A DNA stretch of 39,665 bases from Deltaproteobacteria bacterium (GTDB taxonomy: Bacteria; Myxococcota; XYA12-FULL-58-9; JAFGEK01). Below are positions 8,371 to 14,138 of this stretch, piece after piece. Numbering within the stretch: the stretch's first letter is position 1; each line of letters starts with the position of its first letter. Position numbers and translations under genes: made by a program. The notes below the pieces were generated by a model. That model had not been told where the DNA came from. It did not search any database and saw only the letters and a program-made list of their open reading frames with translations. Location of the stretch: NCBI GenBank assembly GCA_016931625.1, contig JAFGEK010000070.1:1-39665 (forward strand), written 5' to 3'.

Positions 8371-8730
8371 ATGAGTGTTTCGCCTAATGCTACTGCGCAA
8401 GCAATTTATAAACGCATAAGCCACAGACAAAATGAAAATAAAATAAGCCAAAAGCAAGCGCTGCAAATTGCTACCAAAATAGCTATAAAGTTAAAAGATG
8501 AATGGGGGGCAAAAGAAGTATGGCTGCATGGTAGCTTAAGCAAGCAATATTTTTCTTCAAACTCTGATATTGATTTAGCAATTAGTGGATTAAACACAAC
8601 GCAACTAAACGAAGCGGCAATTGCTCTTGATGAAATGGCGAAACCATTTATTTTAGATTTTTGTTCTATCGAGCGTCTTAATCTCAACTGGCAAGCGCGT
8701 ATAAAAACAAAAGGACTACGATTAATATGA
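8371..8730 (+). CDS. mntA: MNT-family nucleotidyltransferase antitoxin (MntA-like)
   Basis: A 119-residue minimal nucleotidyltransferase, the antitoxin of HepT/MntA modules. In characterised pairs MntA transfers AMP to a tyrosine of HepT and so silences it. The signature GS-x10-D-x-D is exact: G54-S55, ten residues, then D66-I-D68 in the context VWLHGSLSKQ...SDIDLAI. An acidic C-terminal strand (PFILDFCSI) could supply the third Asp. The ATG at 8371 is chosen over 8197 because the family begins here; the Shine-Dalgarno is weak. Its stop overlaps the next start by 4 nt (ATGA), typical of toxin-antitoxin coupling. Confidence 0.85.
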   Translation: MSVSPNATAQAIYKRISHRQNENKISQKQALQIATKIAIKLKDEWGAKEVWLHGSLSKQYFSSNSDIDLAISGLNTTQLNEAAIALDEMAKPFILDFCSIERLNLNWQARIKTKGLRLI

Positions 8731-9230
8731 GCCCAGCAGAAATTGCTAAAAACGAAATACTCGCTTTAGTCGCTGAAATTAATGATGATATAGACGCAAT
8801 TAAGAAGTTATTGCCTCATTTATTAAAAGTTCTTTCATCAATCAAGCAAAACGAAGACCCAGTACAAATAATGTCTGCGGCAGGGTATCTTCACCACATC
8901 TATACTGCCATTGAGTCAATTCATGAACGTATTGTTCGTATTATTGATGGATCATTGCCGATTGAAGAACGTTGGCATCAGGAATTGTTGACTAGGGTTG
9001 GTGTTGAAGTTGCAAAGGTTCGTCCAGCAATTATAAGCTCAATAACTCGTGCACGTCTTGCACGTCTTTTACGTTTTCGTCATTTTTTTCGTCATGCATA
9101 TCGTATTGATTTTCTTGCTGAAGAAGTAATTAATACTGCAAGCGACATTGAAGAGACTCTCATGCAATATGAAAATGAATTGAAAACGTTTTGTGATCAT
9201 TTAATAAAAGCGGCAGATGATTTGAATTAA
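8727..9230 (+). CDS. hepT: HEPN-domain toxin (HepT-like ribonuclease)
   Basis: A 167-residue, all-helical HEPN protein. The catalytic HEPN motif R-x4-H-x-Y is present at R118-x4-H123-A-Y125 in LLRFRHFFRHAYRIDF. In known HepT toxins Arg and His cut RNA, and Tyr is the residue AMPylated by MntA. All three are intact, so an active toxin is expected. The ATG overlaps the antitoxin stop by 4 nt. The arrangement, motifs and order match MNT-HEPN modules from other bacteria; RNA target unknown. Confidence 0.85.
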   Translation: MSPAEIAKNEILALVAEINDDIDAIKKLLPHLLKVLSSIKQNEDPVQIMSAAGYLHHIYTAIESIHERIVRIIDGSLPIEERWHQELLTRVGVEVAKVRPAIISSITRARLARLLRFRHFFRHAYRIDFLAEEVINTASDIEETLMQYENELKTFCDHLIKAADDLN

Positions 9231-9270
9231 CATAGTTGTTCGGGTTTGGGTATTTCAAACAGATAGTCTT

Positions 9271-9285
9271 GCAAAATAATTTTGC
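9271..9285. promoter_or_regulatory. Perfect 15-bp palindrome upstream of the sigma-54 promoter
   Basis: GCAAAATAATTTTGC is a perfect inverted repeat with a 1-bp centre. It is about 130 bp upstream of the -12 element, a usual distance for enhancer-binding-protein sites. It shares the GCAAAAT core with the palindromes at 9530-9573. Confidence 0.5.
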
Positions 9286-9401
9286 GATATTGCCAATAAC
9301 TAAAAACAAACAATCATAAAAGCATTGTTAATGCGTTGTAGTAAATTTTATTTCTGATTTCTGACTGCAAAGACAATCGAGTAATTACGACAGTTCAATT
9401 T

Positions 9402-9416
9402 TGGCACGATGATTGC
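9402..9416 (+). promoter_or_regulatory. Sigma-54 (RpoN) -24/-12 promoter
   Basis: TGGCACG (9402-9408), four bases, TTGC (9413-9416) followed by T matches the consensus YTGGCACG-N4-TTGCW at every fixed position, and a T-rich stretch precedes it. The expected start of transcription is about 9427-9430, only a few bases before the next ATG at 9431. Confidence 0.85.
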
Positions 9417-9430
9417 TTTAATATTTAAGT

Positions 9431-10033
9431 ATGAATGCTATTGCTAATCATCACAATGCTCGTAATTACCTGTTTTTTAATAAAATAGGCGAGCTCCCCT
9501 ATGAATCAGCCAGTTTAGTCGCTGTTGAAGTGTCGCAAAATGACACATCGGTAGTGTCGCAAAATGAGACACTTAAGCAAGCAAAAGAGATAATCGCTAA
9601 TCAACATCAGATTAATAATTCAGTCTCATCGCATAGCAATGGGGTTGCTGGTCGTTGGTTAAATCAACTGCGCGAAAAACCCAAAATCACCAGCCCGCTG
9701 GCAACTCAAGCTGTACAGAAGGTCGATCAAACATCACCAGATAGCCCAGCAAAAGAACTTGAAGCGTTATTGGTTCATTGCGAAGAGTTACTTAGAAATG
9801 AAAGTAGCAGCATAAAACCTTTGCAGATAGCAGAGCAGAGTGAACGAGCAAGACTGCTAGCACAATATCGGCGTGAAATCGTAATATTTTTAAGCGAAAG
9901 TCAACCTGGCCTAATATCCGAAAATGCAAAAGAAATTATATTAAGTAAAGATCTGCTACAGAGTCAGGGCGAATTTAGTATCGATCAAATAAACCATGAA
10001 ATTATGCAAGAATTATCACAGCGTTATAAATAA
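9431..10033 (+). CDS. Unrecognised protein, first gene of the sigma-54 operon
   Basis: 200 residues, not recognised. There is no signal peptide or membrane segment. The first 110 residues are polar and Asn/Gln/Ser-rich, with an 8-residue tandem repeat (VSQNDTSV-VSQNETLK, residues 34-49). The rest is charged and probably helical (KELEALLVHCEELL, SERARLLAQYRREIVIFLSE). The ATG sits 1-4 nt after the start predicted from the -24/-12 element and lacks a Shine-Dalgarno. Translation may therefore be leaderless, or begin further in at a GTG (9530). It is followed after 12 nt by the next gene. Helical, low-complexity character fits an adaptor, chaperone or secreted partner, but no function is claimed. 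Confidence 0.7.
   Translation: MNAIANHHNARNYLFFNKIGELPYESASLVAVEVSQNDTSVVSQNETLKQAKEIIANQHQINNSVSSHSNGVAGRWLNQLREKPKITSPLATQAVQKVDQTSPDSPAKELEALLVHCEELLRNESSSIKPLQIAEQSERARLLAQYRREIVIFLSESQPGLISENAKEIILSKDLLQSQGEFSIDQINHEIMQELSQRYK
9529..9573. repeat. Tandem palindromes GTGTC-GCAAAATG-GACAC inside the first operon gene
   Basis: AGTGTCGCAAAATGACAC (9529-9546) and AGTGTCGCAAAATGAGACACT (9553-9573) are 24 bp apart. Both have GTGTC...GACAC arms around GCAAAATG. Being in frame they encode a repeat of eight residues, yet the bases are identical over AGTGTCGCAAAATGA, synonymous positions included. They begin about 100 bp downstream of the sigma-54 promoter and may bind its activator. Confidence 0.6.
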
Positions 10034-10045
10034 TCGGAGATAGTT

Positions 10046-10495
10046 ATGTCTAACGATCCACACAACATGAGTCATAGCGCAATTATTAGAAAAGTTCTTG
10101 AAGTTAATCCGGCAATGCAGATTGGCGATAAAACACCGCAAGAGATGAGTGAGTATTTAAAGGCGACCATTAAAGCAGCAAAACTATCACCAAAATATAC
10201 TGATAAAAAGTTTATCGCTATTTTTAATGGGATGCTTGCTGAACTTGAAGAAAACTTAAAAAATGATTTACAAATGTTAAATGCACGTCGAGCTAAAATA
10301 AAAGAAAAACACGTGCAACTAACGCAAGAATTTCGCCAGGCAGTAATTCAATATTTGGTTGCAACCAATTCTGATTATCTGCCGCAAGCTACTCGTGGGG
10401 TATTACAGCAACATCAAGATTTATTAATGCAACTAAATCTTTCGGTGGCTATGCTAAGTCGAGCAGTAAGAGCACAAGACCCAACTATAATTTAA
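10046..10495 (+). CDS. Unrecognised small helical protein, second gene of the sigma-54 operon
   Basis: 149 residues, not recognised. Preceded by a Shine-Dalgarno (CGGAG) 12 nt after the previous stop. There is no signal peptide or transmembrane helix. Residues 66-105 (AELEENLKNDLQMLNARRAKIKEKHVQLTQEF) have heptad-like spacing and probably form a coiled coil. The C-terminus is amphipathic (QQHQDLLMQLNLSVAMLSRAVRA). Size and helical content resemble the small chaperones and filament subunits of specialised secretion systems, but that is only an analogy. Confidence 0.7.
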   Translation: MSNDPHNMSHSAIIRKVLEVNPAMQIGDKTPQEMSEYLKATIKAAKLSPKYTDKKFIAIFNGMLAELEENLKNDLQMLNARRAKIKEKHVQLTQEFRQAVIQYLVATNSDYLPQATRGVLQQHQDLLMQLNLSVAMLSRAVRAQDPTII

Positions 10496-10527
10496 TATAG
10501 TTTAAAACTTTTAATGAGGGCACTATC

Positions 10528-10974
10528 ATGCAAAAACTAATTAAAAATTCTCGAGTAACAAATAACTTTATAACTTATCAAAATAACTTAGTTATATCTG
10601 GTGATTGGGCTATTGATGGCATTACTGAAGCAATAGCTAATAATTGCAGCGAGATTGAAAAACTAGCAGGCCAATTAGAAGAAATAAAAAATAAAATCGA
10701 ATTTGAATTATCGCGACCACAAAAAGACAAAGTATATATTAAAATATTAAGAGAAAAAATTGAACTAATTTTAGCTCATATAAACAATATTCAGTGTAAA
10801 AGATTACCAGCTTTGATTGCCGAACTACAAAAAACTATTGCCGAAAATAATACCATATTATCGCGAAAATATTTGACAGCGCCAGTGTGCGATACGACAG
10901 GTTTGGATAGTTTATTAAGTACAGATGATGCAAATCATAAAATTGATGAGCAGGGCATTTCGCCTTGGGCATAA
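10528..10974 (+). CDS. Unrecognised coiled-coil protein, third gene of the sigma-54 operon
   Basis: 148 residues, not recognised. A GAGGG ribosome site precedes the ATG, 32 nt after the second gene. Residues about 38-115 are an extended Glu/Lys/Ile-rich helical region (CSEIEKLAGQLEEIKNKIEFEL, KILREKIELILAHINNIQ, ALIAELQKTIAENN), likely two or three coiled-coil helices. The last 30 residues are polar and less ordered. No signal peptide, membrane span or catalytic motif is visible. Probably a structural or chaperone partner of its neighbours, judged only from the shared operon. Confidence 0.7.
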   Translation: MQKLIKNSRVTNNFITYQNNLVISGDWAIDGITEAIANNCSEIEKLAGQLEEIKNKIEFELSRPQKDKVYIKILREKIELILAHINNIQCKRLPALIAELQKTIAENNTILSRKYLTAPVCDTTGLDSLLSTDDANHKIDEQGISPWA

Positions 10975-11060
10975 TTTATGCAGAGATTGTTACAATAAAA
11001 TTAACTACGAGATAATTTTTGTTAATTTTAAGGCTATTAAAAAAGTGAAAGGGACCAAAA

Positions 11061-13103
11061 ATGAATTTACAACAAGTGCAAAACCAAAGACTCAATTTTA
11101 CAACCATAGAGCGAATTAATGAGCTTAATCAAAATATCGCTGCTGGTATAGAAATGGGCAACATTGAGGGCTTAGTGCAATCAGTTTTACGTGAGTCTTA
11201 TATTGAAATGACAGAAGACCTGCGTTTTTTTGCCGAGAAAGTTAAATATTTTAATAAAGTAAAAAAAGATATTCGTAATGAAATTAAGGCTAGACGCGCA
11301 CTGGCAGCAAGTATCACAGGTGAAAAAGATGACTATGTGTTATCAGAATCTTTTATGCCGAAGAGCTTTGTTCATCAATATTATGGTCAAAATTATGAAA
11401 AGAACGATAATGATACTCAGGCAAAAAATACAGCATGCGATGAAACTATTGCCAAAGAACAAACACCAATAGACAGTGCTACTGAAGATGCTGATAATAC
11501 CGCAACAGAAAATGCCAACAACACAACTACACCTATTAATCAAAACGATAGCGAGTCAACTGAAGATAGCCAACAGCAAGCTATTGCAGAGCAGGCACTG
11601 GCGGTATACCAACAAAATTGCGAGTTCATGAAAAATGCTAAAGATGCTTCGACTAAAGAAACAACCATTCCGGTGTGGACACCAATTAGTGAGTCATTTG
11701 CCAATATTGATGTTTGGGCTGAGCAATGCAAACAATCTGCTTTAAATTGGTTTAATGGTTTAACTGATGAACAAAAAGAGGCGGTTGCAACTCAATTAAA
11801 AGCGCAAGGAATTCAATTTAATATCAGCGCCTGGGGTGATGAATTTAGAAAAGATCAGCATAAGGTAAAAAGCAATAATAAAATGTCGGTATTGGCCGAA
11901 GGGCAAAGTGTAATTGAATATATTTGTACCTGCTTAGATAAAGTTGTTGCGCAGAGACCTACAAAGATTACCAAATTGATCGATCAGGGGTCATATATTC
12001 AATATCTTTGCAAGACGCGGGCACATCCGTCTGTTATTGAGAGTGCGAGAGCATCTCTATATCATGCACATAAATGTCAGGTTACTTGTTGGCGTATTTC
12101 ATTAGAAACTGGTATCCCCAAGCAAACTAAATGCCAAGTACGAGATATTAGCAAAGTACTATGGCCACCAACAGAATTTATTGGCAAGTTAGATGAAAAT
12201 AAATATCCCACGCCAGAATCAGTAACTGCATCAAAAAATTGCAATAATGTAGATAAACCAGATGATTCGCAAGCCGCACAAAAAGCTTTAGAAGCATACG
12301 ATAAATATTGTGCAGAACTTGAAAAAGACCCAAATGCAAAAAGAGTGACAGTTAGCATACCAATGTGGGAGCCTTTAGATAACAAATATAAAACTCGCGA
12401 AACATTAATTCGCGAATATAAAGAATCGGCTAAAAATTGGTGTAACAAGTTAACCCCCAGTCAAAAAGCTGCGGTTATCGAACAATTTCAAAAAAATGGT
12501 ATCGTATTTACCGCACATGTTTGGGATCAAAGGCATCAAGATGATGACGATGGCTTAATTGTTGATAAAGCAATGCGTAAATTAGTGCCGGGCCAAGATC
12601 TGCTTGATTATTTAGAGGGTTGTATCAACGAAGTGGTTAGTAGCCTAAACAAAGATGATGACGGTCATGATGCCGCAGCATGGTCATTAGGTTTTAAAGA
12701 AACTGTTCCCAAAGATACTAGCTATAAAATGTTAGATAAAAGCCAGGCGCCATGGCCACTGCCAGGATATGAAAATACTTTTGACACAGAGAAATATCCT
12801 GATCCAGATTCTGTGCGTAATAATACACCTTATGAAAAAACAGATAATGATAGCGCCATTACCGAAAGCACCGAAAACAAAGAATGGAAAGAAGGAGACC
12901 CCATTAAGACCAAAGCAGATCTTGATGCTTATTTAAAATCGTTAGAAGACGAATTAAATACTGTGGGTGATGACGCGCAATTGTCAAATGTCGATTTGCA
13001 AAATGCTTTACAAAAGCAGCAGCAAACCTTGCAATTGATGTCAAATATTTCAAAAATGTTGAGTGATACAGCAGCGAGTATAATCCGAAAAATTTCCGCT
13101 TAG
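11061..13103 (+). CDS. 680-residue protein with helical ends and a duplicated cysteine-rich middle
   Basis: Not recognised; last and largest gene of the sigma-54 operon, with an AAAGGGA ribosome site. Three parts are visible. Residues 33-80 are a strongly helical block (GLVQSVLRESYIEMTEDLRF, AEKVKYFNKVKKDIRNEIKARR). Residues 110-170 are a Thr/Asn/Asp-rich linker. Residues 174-389 and 404-585 are two copies of one domain (see repeat). The last 38 residues are again helical (DLQNALQKQQQTLQLMSNISKMLSDTAASIIRKI) and look like an assembly or secretion tail. Conserved-looking helical ends around a variable centre is the layout of flagellins and of EspA-type type III filament proteins. It has at least 13 cysteines, unusual for such proteins, and no signal peptide. 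The filament or effector role is inference. Confidence 0.75.
   Translation: MNLQQVQNQRLNFTTIERINELNQNIAAGIEMGNIEGLVQSVLRESYIEMTEDLRFFAEKVKYFNKVKKDIRNEIKARRALAASITGEKDDYVLSESFMPKSFVHQYYGQNYEKNDNDTQAKNTACDETIAKEQTPIDSATEDADNTATENANNTTTPINQNDSESTEDSQQQAIAEQALAVYQQNCEFMKNAKDASTKETTIPVWTPISESFANIDVWAEQCKQSALNWFNGLTDEQKEAVATQLKAQGIQFNISAWGDEFRKDQHKVKSNNKMSVLAEGQSVIEYICTCLDKVVAQRPTKITKLIDQGSYIQYLCKTRAHPSVIESARASLYHAHKCQVTCWRISLETGIPKQTKCQVRDISKVLWPPTEFIGKLDENKYPTPESVTASKNCNNVDKPDDSQAAQKALEAYDKYCAELEKDPNAKRVTVSIPMWEPLDNKYKTRETLIREYKESAKNWCNKLTPSQKAAVIEQFQKNGIVFTAHVWDQRHQDDDDGLIVDKAMRKLVPGQDLLDYLEGCINEVVSSLNKDDDGHDAAAWSLGFKETVPKDTSYKMLDKSQAPWPLPGYENTFDTEKYPDPDSVRNNTPYEKTDNDSAITESTENKEWKEGDPIKTKADLDAYLKSLEDELNTVGDDAQLSNVDLQNALQKQQQTLQLMSNISKMLSDTAASIIRKISA
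11580..12815 (+). repeat. Internal domain duplication in the 680-residue protein
   Basis: Residues 174-389 and 404-585 align along their length. Paired landmarks are QALAVYQQNC / KALEAYDKYC, IPVWTPI / IPMWEPL, SALNWFNGLTDEQKEAVATQ / SAKNWCNKLTPSQKAAVIEQ, GIQFNISAWGDE / GIVFTAHVWDQR, EGQSVIEYICTCLDKVV / PGQDLLDYLEGCINEVV and KYPTPESV / KYPDPDSV. The second copy is shorter after the landmark CLDKVV/CINEVV. Divergence is high at residue level, so the duplication is old. Confidence 0.8.
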
Positions 13104-13124
13104 CTTTGTTGAGTAATTTTTTGT

Positions 13125-13586
13125 TTATGAGAGGGCCTTGTCGACATCGGCTGCTCCCATAAATTTTAAATATATCGTAATCTCATCTTTTGGTGCTACT
13201 TCATCAAGTACTTTAACAAGAGCACGAATGTCTTTAGCTGATAGTTTTTCAAACTTGCTAACATCTTCACTCTCGGTTAGCCCATCTTGATGAGGGATAC
13301 CCAAGTGATCTAAAGCTTTAGCAAGCATAGCTCGTTTAGTTAAAAGAAAAGTACGTAAAATTTCTTCACATAGTTCGTCATCATCTTGGTTTTGCAATAA
13401 TCGAAAAAGCTCAGCGGTACGGGCTTCGTTTTTAGCACCAGGTTTAGGTAAACGTGAACTACTTTGCGGCGCGCGTACATTATGACGATGAAAATATGTT
13501 TCACGGGCTTTACGGCTAGATGCTGATAAAACTTCGACAAATTTTTCAGCACTTAAAGTACGAAGAATAGCTGAATATTCAGGCAT
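13125..13586 (-). CDS. Conserved-looking protein of unknown function
   Basis: 153 residues from the ATG at 13586, preferred to one at 13616 because an AGAGAG element sits just before it. Not assigned to a named family. The N-terminal third is basic (SSRKARETYFHRHNVRAPQSSSR). The C-terminal half is a helical domain (LLTKRAMLAKALDHLGIPHQ, then SAKDIRALVKVLDEVAPKDEITIYLKFM). No signal peptide or membrane span. It is the last gene of the clpX-ppx-prkA-usp series, 94 nt after the usp stop, and converges on the sigma-54 operon. A motif TAGGGACACC, shared with other gene borders here, lies 15 bp upstream. Confidence 0.65.
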   Translation of the reverse strand: MPEYSAILRTLSAEKFVEVLSASSRKARETYFHRHNVRAPQSSSRLPKPGAKNEARTAELFRLLQNQDDDELCEEILRTFLLTKRAMLAKALDHLGIPHQDGLTESEDVSKFEKLSAKDIRALVKVLDEVAPKDEITIYLKFMGAADVDKALS

Positions 13587-13679
13587 AATACTCTCTTTAA
13601 ATAGGGACACCACCAAGTAAAAATTAGTTTTGCTAAAGGTGATTTATATATTGGAGGTGTTAATAAATTAGCAAGCTGC

Positions 13680-14138
13680 TTAGATCACGAATTCGTAATC
13701 TTTTTCGCGTGTTAGCACTAACGTGCATGGAGCTTTTTCAACCACCTTTTTAAAGTGTTTGTTATTTGGTTTGCCCATTACAATCATGTCAGCCCCAATA
13801 CCGCTAGCAATACGTAATACTTCAATAGCAGAATTTCCGTGCGATGTACGTCGATAAACTTCATCAACTGAATGGTTAATTCCTTGTTTATTAAGGCGTT
13901 CTACAGATTGTAATACCGCTTGTTTCATACGAGCCATATGCTCAACGTTAAGACGATCTAACTCACGGTAGTCAGTAATTTTTTCTTCAAGCGCATGAAA
14001 AACATAGACATCTGCATTGGCTATACGGCTATACATAAGGGCAAAATCTAGGGCCAACTCTGATTTTTTGCTGAAACTGGTTGGAACCACGATTTTTAAT
14101 TTTGGTTTGTTTTCAGCGTTCATCTCCATGCTCTCCAT
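13680..14138 (-). CDS. Universal stress protein (UspA family), ATP motif degenerate
   Basis: 152 residues with the Usp alpha/beta fold: KIVVPTSFSKKSELALDFALMYSRIANADVYVFHAL at the start, GNSAIEVLRIASGIGADMIVMGK and CTLVLTRE at the end. ATP-binding relatives carry G-x2-G-x9-G-[ST] after IVMG. Here the stretch reads GKPNNKHFKKVVEKAPCT, without the second and third glycines, so it is probably of the non-ATP-binding type. The ATG at 14138 has an AAGGAG site 5 nt upstream. The gene overlaps the end of the PrkA-like kinase gene by 26 nt, implying coupled translation. Internal Met codons at 14129 and 14123 are alternative starts. Confidence 0.87.
   Translation of the reverse strand: MESMEMNAENKPKLKIVVPTSFSKKSELALDFALMYSRIANADVYVFHALEEKITDYRELDRLNVEHMARMKQAVLQSVERLNKQGINHSVDEVYRRTSHGNSAIEVLRIASGIGADMIVMGKPNNKHFKKVVEKAPCTLVLTREKDYEFVI

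Noticed and set aside
10925-11119. Open frame between the third and fourth sigma-54 operon genes
   Set aside because: It overlaps both real genes in another frame and has no ribosome site or protein-like composition.
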